Shown here: positions 26,004 through 35,198 of the stretch, piece by piece
Numbering within the stretch: the first letter of the stretch is position 1
How the letters are laid out: every line of letters starts with the position of its first letter
DNA from: Bacillota bacterium
GTDB taxonomy: Bacteria > Bacillota > Clostridia > Acetivibrionales > DSM-1351
Reading direction: 5' to 3'
Length of the DNA stretch: 64,000 nucleotides
Assembly: GCA_023409265.1 (NCBI GenBank)
Contig: JAEYHZ010000036.1
Span: forward strand, 124,001 to 188,000
The notes under the pieces: generated by a model
Told to the model about the DNA's origin: nothing
Databases searched by the model: none
Seen by the model: only the letters and a program-made list of their open reading frames with translations
Made by a program: the position numbers and the translations under genes

Positions 26004-26040
26004 AAAAGGCTTGTATCAAAATGTACAGGCCTTTTCTGTT
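26004..26040 (+). terminator. Terminator after the DUF6485 gene
   Basis: AAAAGGCTTGTA pairs with TACAGGCCTTTT (G-T allowed) around an 8-nt loop, then CTGTT. Confidence 0.8.
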
Positions 26041-26220
26041 ATTCATGAAACACTACATCGCTATTTCAATGTCATTATCAAGATATCATTTTAGTATAAT
26101 GTGGAAATAGCAAAGTTAAAAGAATCCAAAGTCGCCAAGAATATTCAAAAAATGGCAAAATAATAGCTTGTTTTCATATTTTGAAATGATTATTATATTA
26201 TTGTAAAGGAGAGATACCAT

Positions 26221-27636
26221 TTGCAATTTAATATGAAGCATAAAATAGAGTTATTGATGCACGGCTCAAAAGTTGATCTTTTTTTAGAACGACAATTTGG
26301 CAGCAAGCTGTTTACATATAAAAAGATTTTTTCTATGTTAATTCCACTTATATTGGACCAATTCTTCATAAATATAATTGGTTTGCTGACGACTGCTATG
26401 ATTAGTTCTTCCAGTCAAGAGTCTGTTTCAGCAGTCAGTATGATAAACCCATTTTCTATGATAATTTGGGCTGTTTTCAGTGCAATTTCGGTGGGAGGTA
26501 CAGTAGTTGTTGCACAGTATAAGGGTAGTGGTAATGAATCAAAAACCCGAGAGGCTGCAGGGCAGGTCATGCTGGCCACATTTTTGGTAGCGATTGCTTC
26601 ATGCGTAATACTTGTAGCGTTTTCAGATGTACTGGTGCATCGTATGTTTGGTGCGGCTGATCCAATTGTTATCAACAAAGCACGCGGTTATCTTATTGGT
26701 GTAGCCATATCACAAATTTTTCTTTCTGTTTATATGGGGGGATTTGCGGTATTTCGTGGCATGGGTGCCACCAAGATATGTTTGAGGTTAACGATAATCA
26801 TTAATGTGATACATTTGTTAGCAAGTATGTTGTTTCTGAATGTAATGCATCTTGATATCTTTGGAACAACGCTTTCGTTGAACATAGCACGACTGATTGG
26901 CAGTGTGGTAGCGGTCTGGATACTAATGTATCCCAATAGTATCTTGCGAGTATATCCTCAAGATATCTTTAAAATCAATAAACCGATTTTAAAATCGGTG
27001 TTCAAACTTGGAATTCCATTTGCATTGGAGCAGGTATTTTTTAACGGCGGGAGTATAATTGTACAAACCTATATTGTGAATCTTGGTACTATTAATATAG
27101 CAGCAAATGCCATTGCAAATTCAGCATTTTCTATTCTATATTCTGCAGGTCTTGCTGTGGGTATATTAGCGACTACCATTGTGGGACAATGCTTAGGTGC
27201 TGATGACAAAGCCTTGGCACGACATTACGGTATAAAAATGGTTAGGCTTGGAACAGTAATCTCATTAGTTTCAATCATTGTACTATTTCCGTTGATGCCA
27301 ATTATAATAAGCTGGTATCAAGCACCGAAAGAAACGCTTTCTATAATTTATAAACTGCTGCTTATAGCTATAATCCCTATGCCGTTTTTTTGGTCATATT
27401 CCAATGTAATGCCATGTGTACTTCGTTCAGCCGGAGATGCAACCTTTAGTTCAACGGTTTCTCTGATTACTATGTGGATTGTCCGTGTAGGTCTTGGTTA
27501 TATATTTACAATCACACTTGGCTTTGGCTTGCAGGGTGTTTGGATCTGCATGGGATTTGAATGGGTGGTACGGACTATAATTTTTTATTTACGATATCGA
27601 TCAGGTGTATGGTTGTCAAAGAAAGCGATAAAATAA
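26221..27636 (+). CDS. MATE-family efflux transporter
   Basis: 471 residues, twelve predicted helices in two six-helix halves: LIPLILDQFFINIIGLLTTA at the start and FKLGIPFALEQVFFNGGSII at the start of the second half. DinF/NorM-like MATE proteins export drugs or metabolites with Na+ or H+. TTG start 9 nt after AAAGGAG; the ATG at 26233 is the alternative. The 120 nt before it contain a short open tail (VEIAKLKESKVAKNIQKMAK, 26101-26163), perhaps the end of a lost gene. Confidence 0.88.
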   Translation: MQFNMKHKIELLMHGSKVDLFLERQFGSKLFTYKKIFSMLIPLILDQFFINIIGLLTTAMISSSSQESVSAVSMINPFSMIIWAVFSAISVGGTVVVAQYKGSGNESKTREAAGQVMLATFLVAIASCVILVAFSDVLVHRMFGAADPIVINKARGYLIGVAISQIFLSVYMGGFAVFRGMGATKICLRLTIIINVIHLLASMLFLNVMHLDIFGTTLSLNIARLIGSVVAVWILMYPNSILRVYPQDIFKINKPILKSVFKLGIPFALEQVFFNGGSIIVQTYIVNLGTINIAANAIANSAFSILYSAGLAVGILATTIVGQCLGADDKALARHYGIKMVRLGTVISLVSIIVLFPLMPIIISWYQAPKETLSIIYKLLLIAIIPMPFFWSYSNVMPCVLRSAGDATFSSTVSLITMWIVRVGLGYIFTITLGFGLQGVWICMGFEWVVRTIIFYLRYRSGVWLSKKAIK

Positions 27637-27881
27637 GGCTCTGTCACAACGTATAGTTGAAAAAACGAACAAACGTTTGCGCGTTTCTGAATTTAACGTT
27701 ATCATTTTAATAGAGCATAAATATGGAAAATGGTGATAAAATGGTAACTGTGGCAGACATTTTAAAATTAATAAGCAGACTTTGCCCAATGGAGCAAAGC
27801 CAGTTGAAAGCAGTATCAGCATTAGCGGCAGTTAAGTGTAGAGAGTTATCAAGTAGACCCGTGATACCTTTAGTTGGTTAA
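27637..27881 (+). mobile_element. Possible IS remnant with truncated transposase start
   Basis: Directly at the MATE stop the sequence GGCTCTGTCACAACG begins, resembling the end of IS1595-type elements. ATG at 27723 opens a 52-codon frame, beginning MENGDKMVTVADILKLISRL, that reads like the helical N-terminus of such transposases and then stops. No second end or catalytic domain is present. The assignment is from pattern memory only. Confidence 0.35.
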
Positions 27882-28005
27882 TCATACTTGTTTAATATAT
27901 AATTTTAGTAGAGTTATTTTGGAATAGTAAGAAAAAAGTGTAACATATAAGATATGGTTGAATTTATATAGCTAATATTAAGTTAGAAACAAGGGAGCAA
28001 AATGT

Positions 28006-28668
28006 ATGATTTTTGATACAATACTTTTTGACTTGGATGATACAATACATGATAGAAATAGGTCATTGTGTAAGTTTGTTGACCTTTTTATATTAAGATA
28101 TTGTGATGCATTGGACTATGATAGTAAGTTAATAGTGAAAGATGTTTTTTTTGAAATTGATAACAAAGGATATAAGCCAAGAGAAGAAGTATTTAAAGAG
28201 TTACAAGACAGAGTTTCATGGAAATATAAACCTGATTTAAAAGAATTGATTGATTTTTGGAATGTAGAGTTTCCCAAATGTGCCGAACCAATGCTTAATA
28301 TATACAATGTTTTAGATTATTTTATAGATAAGAACATAAAAATGGGGATTGTAACAAATGGTAATTCTGATTTTCAAAATACAAAAATTGATAGATTGGA
28401 TTTTAGAAAATATATGAAAACTATAATAATTTCTGAAGAAGTTAATATTAGAAAGCCTGACCCTAAAATATTTCATCTTGCGTTATCAAAAATTGACTCA
28501 AATAATGAAAACACTTTATTTGTTGGAGATAATCCTTTAATTGATATAAAAGGAGCAATTGATTCTGGTTTAGTATCTGTTTGGTTAAGTCATGGACAAG
28601 TCTGGAATATAAAACACTACATACCCAGATATATTATTAATAATATATCTGAACTTATGAAAATATGA
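28006..28668 (+). CDS. HAD-superfamily hydrolase
   Basis: 220 residues with all four HAD motifs: FDLDDTIHD (nucleophile D11), MGIVTNGNSD (motif II), RKPDPKIF (motif III Lys) and LFVGDNPLIDI (motif IV). The cap is a helical subfamily I type, as in phosphoglycolate phosphatase or YjjG-like nucleotidases. The substrate is unknown. GGGAGC lies 8 nt before the ATG. Very AT-rich. It is followed by a large terminator and no operon partner. Confidence 0.88.
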   Translation: MIFDTILFDLDDTIHDRNRSLCKFVDLFILRYCDALDYDSKLIVKDVFFEIDNKGYKPREEVFKELQDRVSWKYKPDLKELIDFWNVEFPKCAEPMLNIYNVLDYFIDKNIKMGIVTNGNSDFQNTKIDRLDFRKYMKTIIISEEVNIRKPDPKIFHLALSKIDSNNENTLFVGDNPLIDIKGAIDSGLVSVWLSHGQVWNIKHYIPRYIINNISELMKI

Positions 28669-28843
28669 GTAATGCAGTTGACTAAATATATGCAATATTA
28701 CTTAAATGCGAATTTAGGGGAACCCATAATAGGTTCCCTAAACAGTGTTAAATATCAACCATTTGATGTGACAGATTCTAAAATAAAAATATTTTCTTAT
28801 AGGGATGTTCAGATACATGTACTGCGGAACTGCTTTGCTGAGT

Positions 28844-28888
28844 GGCTGCTGTAAACTAATAATCGGATTAGTTTTACTGCAGCCTTTT
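28844..28888 (+). terminator. Strong terminator upstream of the sugar operon
   Basis: GGCTGC-TG-TAAACTAA pairs with TTAGTTTTA-CT-GCAGCC, then TTTT. A smaller hairpin (AACC/GGTT with GGGG/TCCC) lies at 28714-28742. Between here and 29100 is an AT-rich leader without a gene. Confidence 0.8.
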
Positions 28889-29099
28889 GCGTGAAAGCAG
28901 GTATAGATAACATTCCTGTTTGAATATTTGAGTAAAACTTCAAGCGTAATATTTTATAACATATTACTGAATTTTATCGTATTTATCTTTTGTGCTTAAT
29001 CCTATACAATTTTCACATAAAGGAAAGCCTTTATATAATGTTACAACTTGCGCATGTTATAACTATCAGGAAGAAATATATAATAACAGGAGGATGACC

Positions 29100-30470
29100 A
29101 TGAAAAATTTTAGTAAAAAGGCATTTGCATTGTCCGTAACAGTTGCTTTAACAATTGGTATGGCTGCATGCGGAAGCAAGGTTCCATCTGATAATACATC
29201 TTCTAGTCAGGCTGCAAATTCGACAGCAGCCGTAAGTACTGCTGCTACTGCTCAAAATAAGGTTTCACTGGTACTTTCGACAAACTGGGGTGAAGGGGAC
29301 TCAAAATACAATTATTTTTATCCTAAATTCCAGGAATTCCAGAATGCAAACAAGGACTCTATGGATATATCCTTTGAAACATACAGCACTGAGGATTGCA
29401 AGACAAAAATAAAGACTCAGATTTCATCCGGAAATTTACCCGATGCGTTTACCTACTGGGGTGGAGCCATGATGAATGTAATGGTTGAAGCCGGTCTGCT
29501 TTTAGATGTTGATGAGTATTTTAAAGCCAGTCAAACTGTAAAGAGAGAGAATTTTGAACCTTCTTCCTTTAGCTACTATACGGCTGCAGATGGAAAGACT
29601 TACGGCGTTCCTCTTGAATCAACACGCGGAGTTTTCCTTGTAAATACTGAAATATTTAAACAAAATGGTCTCACAGTACCAAAAACATATGATGAATTAA
29701 AACAGGTATCAAAAGTACTTAATGATAAAGGAATCATTCCCATAGCAATGGCAAGCAGCGGCGGAACACCGTCTGAATTCTTCTTCAGTGAATTGTACAA
29801 TCAATACAATGGTGCGGCAGATGAACTTAAAAACCTCACTGCATCAAGAAAATTCAATACTGCTAATGCTGTAAAAGTTGCTGCAAACATACAGGATATG
29901 ATCAATAATAAAATGTTCCCCAAGGACACTGTGGCAAACGGCGGCTGGGCATCATGTCTCCAGCTGTATACAGATAAAAAGGCAGCTATGACATATACTT
30001 ATCCATGGATGTTTGAGTCCATTCCTGAAGAAATACAAAAGATCAGTGAAGTTGTTCCGGTACCCAAACTTCCTGATGCAGATATAGATCCTGCTACACT
30101 TATGTCAGGGTTCACAGTTTATGGTTTTGAGATAAACAAGGCAACCTTTAATGATCCTGAAAAACATGATGCACTGATAAAACTTTGTGATTTTCTTGCA
30201 TCGGACGATCTTTCAATCAACCTTTCAAAAAGTGGTATGATTCCTGCCAAGAAGGTCAATGTGGATATGAACGGTCAAAAAGTGATTTATCAAAAGATGA
30301 TGGCTTATGCAGCTGACAAGAAATTGATACAGGTTCATTTCTCAACCATGCCAAGCTTAGACGCCCTCAACATGTTCGACAGCAGTCTGGATGAATTATT
30401 TATTAAGGCTCTTGAACCACAGGCTTTTGTTGACAAAATACAAGCAGTTCTGGATAAAAACAGTAAATAG
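29100..30470 (+). CDS. ABC sugar-binding lipoprotein (family 1 SBP)
   Basis: 456 residues. Lipoprotein signal MKNFSKKAFALSVTVALTIG with lipobox MAAC (Cys about 23), then a Ser/Ala linker and a type 1 extracellular binding fold (LVLSTNWGEGDSKYNYFYPK; SGNLPDAFTYWGG; PEEIQKISEVVPVPKLPDAD). It captures an oligosaccharide outside the membrane for the two permeases downstream. The start at 29100 follows AGGAGG; an in-frame extension upstream has no RBS. No ATPase gene is present, so a shared MsmK-type ATPase is likely. A stem-loop separates it from the permeases. Confidence 0.9.
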   Translation: MKNFSKKAFALSVTVALTIGMAACGSKVPSDNTSSSQAANSTAAVSTAATAQNKVSLVLSTNWGEGDSKYNYFYPKFQEFQNANKDSMDISFETYSTEDCKTKIKTQISSGNLPDAFTYWGGAMMNVMVEAGLLLDVDEYFKASQTVKRENFEPSSFSYYTAADGKTYGVPLESTRGVFLVNTEIFKQNGLTVPKTYDELKQVSKVLNDKGIIPIAMASSGGTPSEFFFSELYNQYNGAADELKNLTASRKFNTANAVKVAANIQDMINNKMFPKDTVANGGWASCLQLYTDKKAAMTYTYPWMFESIPEEIQKISEVVPVPKLPDADIDPATLMSGFTVYGFEINKATFNDPEKHDALIKLCDFLASDDLSINLSKSGMIPAKKVNVDMNGQKVIYQKMMAYAADKKLIQVHFSTMPSLDALNMFDSSLDELFIKALEPQAFVDKIQAVLDKNSK

Positions 30471-30504
30471 GTTAAATGTTATCGACTGTATAGAATGAAA
30501 ATGT

Positions 30505-30546
30505 AAAGGCTGTCTCAAAAATAAAATATTGAGATGGCCTTCTTTT
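30505..30546 (+). terminator. Attenuating stem-loop between SBP and permease genes
   Basis: AAAGGCTGTCTCAA and TTGAGATGGCCTT pair, followed by CTTTTC, 16 nt before the permease start. Such hairpins in sugar ABC operons let the binding protein be made in excess. Confidence 0.75.
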
Positions 30547-30561
30547 CAGAAAGGGACTCTA

Positions 30562-31440
30562 ATGAAAAGTAAAATTAATAAAATAACCTTACCAGTTTTA
30601 TTTCTGGCTCCTGTATTTCTGATTTATACAATATTTCTCTTTGTTCCCATGCTTCAGACAGGCTACTACAGTCTGACCCAGTGGAACGGAGTTTCAGAAA
30701 AAGTGTTTATTGGATTGGGAAATTATAAAGAGCTGCTCAAAAATAACGATTACTGGATAACTTTTTTTAACACTCTTAAATTAACAGCTGTCTCATTAAT
30801 AGTTCAGATTTCCTTTGGACTGCTGTTGGCATATTTACTTTATACAAAAGTCAGGGGAATGAAAATTTTCAGAACAGTATTTTTTCTGCCTGTCGTTATC
30901 GCTCCTGTAGCCATCGGATTAATGTTTTCATTATTTTATAACAGCGAGATTGGGATCTTTAACAAAATTCTTTCTGCAGTGGGTTTAGGCATGCTTCAAA
31001 CCAACTGGCTGTCAAACCCTAAAACTTTGCTGTATGCTGTAATGGCACCTCAGGTGTGGCAGTACATAGGCTTGTATGTTACTATTTTTTTAGGAGCCCT
31101 GCAGTCAATCCCGGAAGATTTGATAGAAAGCGCACAGATTGATGGAGCAGGAGAAGTCAAAACCTTCTTTCATGTTGTTCTGCCTCAGTTATCTGTTTTC
31201 CTTAACATATGCATAGTTTTATGCGTTACAGGTTCACTTAAAGCCTTTGATCATTCCTATATCATGACTAACGGCGGTCCCGGGGTACGCTCGGCTTATC
31301 TGGGAGTATTCATGTATAAAACAGCCTTCGGCAATTCCGACTTCGGAATGGGCAGTGCCATAACAATAACAATTATTTTAATTTCTTTGACTATAACATT
31401 ATTATTTAACAGGTTCTCTGCATCCGGGAGTGAAAATTAG
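30562..31440 (+). CDS. Sugar ABC transporter permease (MalF/UgpA-like)
   Basis: 292 residues, six helices. The EAA loop that contacts the ATPase is ESAQIDGAGEVKTFFHVVLP near residues 190-210. N-terminal LPVLFLAPVFLIYTIFLFVP is the usual first helix. The ATG at 30562 follows AAAGGG; a longer frame from 30529 would start inside the terminator hairpin. It forms the membrane channel together with the next gene, starting 9 nt later. Confidence 0.92.
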   Translation: MKSKINKITLPVLFLAPVFLIYTIFLFVPMLQTGYYSLTQWNGVSEKVFIGLGNYKELLKNNDYWITFFNTLKLTAVSLIVQISFGLLLAYLLYTKVRGMKIFRTVFFLPVVIAPVAIGLMFSLFYNSEIGIFNKILSAVGLGMLQTNWLSNPKTLLYAVMAPQVWQYIGLYVTIFLGALQSIPEDLIESAQIDGAGEVKTFFHVVLPQLSVFLNICIVLCVTGSLKAFDHSYIMTNGGPGVRSAYLGVFMYKTAFGNSDFGMGSAITITIILISLTITLLFNRFSASGSEN

Positions 31441-31449
31441 GAGGTACAG

Positions 31450-32292
31450 ATGCGTAATTTTTTTGGTAAGCCGCTAAAATACAAGATTCAAGGAACAGTA
31501 AAGTATATTTTTCTCCTTTTGGTGTCGGTCATTTCGCTGTATCCTTTCGTTTGGGTATTGATTACGTCATTGAAGGATAATAATGATATCTATGGTAATT
31601 CCTTTGGACTTCCGCGTATATTCAGATGGGAGAATTACTCCGAGGCCTGGAAGGGTGCAAATGCAGGAAGATCATTTTTTAACAGCTTATTTGTCTGTAT
31701 GATAACATTAGTAATTCTGGCAGTAATTACGTCCATGGGAAGCTATATATTGACCAGAGTGGCTAAAAGCAAGCTGTTGTCCACATATTTTTCTCTGGGA
31801 CTTATGATACCCATACATGCTTTATTGATCCCATCCGTATTAATCTTTAAATATTTAAATTTAACAGATAATTTATTTAGTCTTATTCTGGTATATACCG
31901 CAGTAAATATTTCCTTCAGCATGTTTATAATGAACGGATTTCTGAAAAGTATTCCCAAAGAGATTGACGAAGCTGCAACTATTGACGGCTGCGGAAAAGC
32001 AAGGGTTTTCTTTCAGATATTATTACCTATAGCAAAACCGGGATTGGCCACAGTAGCAACATTGGCTTTCCTGAATTGCTGGAATGACCTATTGCTGGGC
32101 CTGGTGGTAATTTCAACACCTGCCAAACGGACATTATCCGTTGCAATATCGGTTTTAAAAGGTTCATATCTAACTCAATACGGCTTGCTCTGCGCTGGTT
32201 TTGCAATATCAATTGCACCCGTAGTCATTATGTATCTGCTGTTCCAAAAGCAGGTAATTGCAGGTATGACAGCAGGAGCAGTCAAGGGATAA
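31450..32292 (+). CDS. Sugar ABC transporter permease (MalG/UgpE-like)
   Basis: 280 residues, six helices. EAA loop EIDEAATIDGCGKARVFFQI near residues 175-195, and the typical C-terminus QKQVIAGMTAGAVKG. GGAGG precedes the ATG 9 nt after the previous stop. With the lipoprotein and MalF-like subunit it makes a CUT1 importer. The 117 nt after it contain a GGGGAGG ribosome site for the glycosidase. Confidence 0.92.
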   Translation: MRNFFGKPLKYKIQGTVKYIFLLLVSVISLYPFVWVLITSLKDNNDIYGNSFGLPRIFRWENYSEAWKGANAGRSFFNSLFVCMITLVILAVITSMGSYILTRVAKSKLLSTYFSLGLMIPIHALLIPSVLIFKYLNLTDNLFSLILVYTAVNISFSMFIMNGFLKSIPKEIDEAATIDGCGKARVFFQILLPIAKPGLATVATLAFLNCWNDLLLGLVVISTPAKRTLSVAISVLKGSYLTQYGLLCAGFAISIAPVVIMYLLFQKQVIAGMTAGAVKG

Positions 32293-32409
32293 TTGCGGCA
32301 CAAGGTCACAGGTAAAAATATGAGTTTTGGAAAAATTATTTTATTTGCTATTACAAATAGGACGCAAGCTATAAAGCGGATAGACGACTGACTTGTCGGG
32401 GAGGACTGC

Positions 32410-34440
32410 ATGATAAAATTTACCGAAACCGGGATTATGATTCATGGTTCCGAAAAACCATTATACAGTGGTTCAATACACTATTGGAGAAGTGAAAGGG
32501 AAAAATGGGATACCATTTTGGAGCATATATGTAATATGGGATTTGAAATCATTGAAACCTATATTCCATGGTCTGTTCATGAGTATGAAGAAGGAAAATT
32601 TGATTTTGGTGAAATAGAAAGTAACAAGGATTTAGACGGGTTCTTAAGTTTATGTGAAGAAAAGGGACTCCATGTTATAGTTCGTCCCGGGCCACATATA
32701 AACGCCGAAATGACCTTGTTCGGATATCCTGAATGGATACTCATGGATGAGGATATCCAGGCAAGAACTCCATGGGGCTCGACAGTGGTATATCTATACG
32801 CAACAAAGCAGTTTCCCATACCCTCCTATGCAAGTGAAAAATTATATGAAAAGACAGAAATTTATTTTAAAAAGCTGGCACCTGTTTTAAAGAAGCATAT
32901 TCATGAAAAGGGGTGTATAATTTTAATTCAGGCTGATAATGAAACCTGCAACTTTTTTAGAGACAGGCCTTATATTATGGATTATTCACCTGCCTCAATC
33001 GATTTGTATCACAGGTTTCTGACAGAAAAGTATAATAGTATAAGTGAATTAAACAGGGCATACCGCAGTACATATGATGATTTCGTGGAAATTAAAGCTC
33101 CGTCGGGGTTTAAGGGAACGGTCAGAGAGGATTTGCCCTATTACTTTGATTGGGTTGAATATAAAGAATATCAGATACTTGATACCTTGAAAAGGATAAT
33201 TGACATATTGGAGAAGTTGGAGCTGGGCATTCCTGTTTTCCATAATTGTGCTTATCAGGATTACACTCCGATTTCGGTCCAGAGGGACGAAATGATTAAT
33301 AAACTGGAGGTCGCAGGAATTGATGCGTATCCTGAACCCGGTGATACTGCCATGCTTCGCAGACGAATACGATATCTGGCAGGCAGCAGCAGACTTCCTT
33401 TTGTACCTGAATTCGGATCGGGTTCGTGGTTTGACAGAGAAGTGCTCCTTACGGCAGAAGAAGAGGAATTCGGTTATTTATATTCAATAATGAACGGTCT
33501 GAAGGCTGTTAACTTTTACATGCTTGTAGAGCGTGACCGCTGGAGCGGCTGTCCTATTACAAATGACGGACGGAAACGATTGAATTATTATAATATGTTC
33601 AGCGATTTGATAAAAATGATGAAAGAGCGCAATCTGCATCAATATAAGAGAAAGCCGAAAATCCTTATTATGAGGAATTATGATATGGGCAGATTCAGAG
33701 CGTTGTATTCCATTATGGATTTAAACATACTATCATCAAATTGCTTTATAAACGGTTTGGATATTCCTCATGAACTATTTATTCCAGAGGTAGATTTACA
33801 GTTAAGTCTGGATTATACACCCGGAAATTACAGTGATGAAAAATGGGTGGACCAAATTTCCGGAATTTTAGACTCAAAGCATTTTGATTACAATTATTCG
33901 GATCACTATCTGCCGGCAGAAAAGTGGGCAGAGTATGATGTCATTATTGCTTCTTCATATGATTTTATGGATAAAAAGGTTCAGGAGCAGCTTTTACAAT
34001 TTTCTCAAATAAAGGACAAGCAATTAATCCTTGGGCCATGTATTCCATATTTGGACCGTGATTTCAACAAGTGCAGCATTCTGGAGGAAGAAATTAAGAC
34101 TAATTCTAACGGGCAGATAATTGTTGTAAAGGATCCGGAAGCTTTTGATATAAGTGTGATAAACACGAAAAGCCTTGTAAATAACATTGTTTCATGCGAA
34201 AACCCAAATATAGAAGTCTCTCTTCATAAAAACCAAGTTAATCCTAATCTTCAGCAGCTTTATATAGCAAATAAAGCAGCTGAGGAACAAACTGCACTGC
34301 TGGATTTCAAAGGTGTTTGCAGATTTTCGGCCCTGTGGAGGAGCAACGGTTCAGCAAAGGAAAGCAGCCTTGTGATTAATATACCGGCACATACTGTTCA
34401 GATATGGGAAGTAGAAAGGGAGGAAGCAGCAGATGATTGA
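32410..34440 (+). CDS. Glycoside hydrolase family 35-like beta-galactosidase
   Basis: 676 residues, no signal peptide, so it acts in the cytoplasm on imported sugar. The N-terminal barrel shows GH35 motifs: SGSIHYWRSEREKWDTILEH, IETYIPWSVHEYEEGKFDF, VIVRPGPHINAE. Acid/base E178 lies in LIQADNE, where the family usually has QxENE, and nucleophile E334 in VPEFGSG. The second half is a beta-galactosidase-trimerisation-like region. The substrate (galactoside or related disaccharide) fits the importer upstream. It overlaps the next gene by 8 nt. Confidence 0.85.
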   Translation: MIKFTETGIMIHGSEKPLYSGSIHYWRSEREKWDTILEHICNMGFEIIETYIPWSVHEYEEGKFDFGEIESNKDLDGFLSLCEEKGLHVIVRPGPHINAEMTLFGYPEWILMDEDIQARTPWGSTVVYLYATKQFPIPSYASEKLYEKTEIYFKKLAPVLKKHIHEKGCIILIQADNETCNFFRDRPYIMDYSPASIDLYHRFLTEKYNSISELNRAYRSTYDDFVEIKAPSGFKGTVREDLPYYFDWVEYKEYQILDTLKRIIDILEKLELGIPVFHNCAYQDYTPISVQRDEMINKLEVAGIDAYPEPGDTAMLRRRIRYLAGSSRLPFVPEFGSGSWFDREVLLTAEEEEFGYLYSIMNGLKAVNFYMLVERDRWSGCPITNDGRKRLNYYNMFSDLIKMMKERNLHQYKRKPKILIMRNYDMGRFRALYSIMDLNILSSNCFINGLDIPHELFIPEVDLQLSLDYTPGNYSDEKWVDQISGILDSKHFDYNYSDHYLPAEKWAEYDVIIASSYDFMDKKVQEQLLQFSQIKDKQLILGPCIPYLDRDFNKCSILEEEIKTNSNGQIIVVKDPEAFDISVINTKSLVNNIVSCENPNIEVSLHKNQVNPNLQQLYIANKAAEEQTALLDFKGVCRFSALWRSNGSAKESSLVINIPAHTVQIWEVEREEAADD

Positions 34441-35101
34441 CGGCAGAATTAAAATAGAGTTTTTAAAACCTGAAATTTGGACAAACCTTGGAACAGTTCT
34501 TGCTCCACTTATAAATACAGGAAAGATACTTCATATCCTGGATCAGGGATCAGGAGTATATAAAGCTCAGACCTCAGACCATCAGAACTTTTCGTTGGAA
34601 GCATATGTCAAAGGACAAGTACTCAACATAGATGATATTTTTGTCGAATTTTCTGATATAATAGAAATCAGAGTTTACACTCCTGAGGGGCTGATAAACT
34701 ACTACAGTGAAATACAGAAAGCTACTGTTTATCAGCAGGATATAGATGATTACTTTATTGGTCTTTATAATGCTCAGGAGGAAAGAGCCGGTATAAAGAT
34801 ATACAAAAGAAACAGCCAAACAATGAGATGTTATATGGAAAGGCTCAAAACCTGTCTTAAAGGTGAAATTGATAATGCTGTGGTTTTTGTATGGCTGACG
34901 GACAATGACAAATTGTATTTCAACTGTATTTTAGAGTTTTTGGAAGGAAAATTAACATGCCTGTCTACTTCGGACAGATATCCTGATGCTGATGAGGATT
35001 ATGAATCGATTTACGGGATGATAGAGAAAGAATACCACTGCAAGATTGTCCCTGTCAGGATGGAGTTTAAGGACTATTTGCAAAAGGCAAAAGAGATCTA
35101 G
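34433..35101 (+). CDS. Unknown protein of the sugar operon
   Basis: 222 residues, soluble, no signal peptide and no motif I recognise. Acidic overall; the middle has AVVFVWLTDNDKLYFNCILE and the end KEYHCKIVPVRMEFKDYLQK. It overlaps the GH35-like gene by 8 nt, so it is translated with it, and precedes the sensor kinase by 97 nt. A glycosidase accessory or regulatory protein is possible; nothing in the sequence decides. Confidence 0.6.
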   Translation: MIDGRIKIEFLKPEIWTNLGTVLAPLINTGKILHILDQGSGVYKAQTSDHQNFSLEAYVKGQVLNIDDIFVEFSDIIEIRVYTPEGLINYYSEIQKATVYQQDIDDYFIGLYNAQEERAGIKIYKRNSQTMRCYMERLKTCLKGEIDNAVVFVWLTDNDKLYFNCILEFLEGKLTCLSTSDRYPDADEDYESIYGMIEKEYHCKIVPVRMEFKDYLQKAKEI

Positions 35102-35198
35102 TTGATGACCCTGTGAATTATGAAAAGGTGTTAAGTGTAAAGCCGTTTATATAAAATAATGGATATGGCATTTATTGTGAGGTAATGGAGGGAAGATA

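Noticed and set aside
28672..28854. 60-codon frame 4 nt after the HAD gene
   Set aside because: It contains one hairpin and runs into the large terminator; no ribosome site or family.
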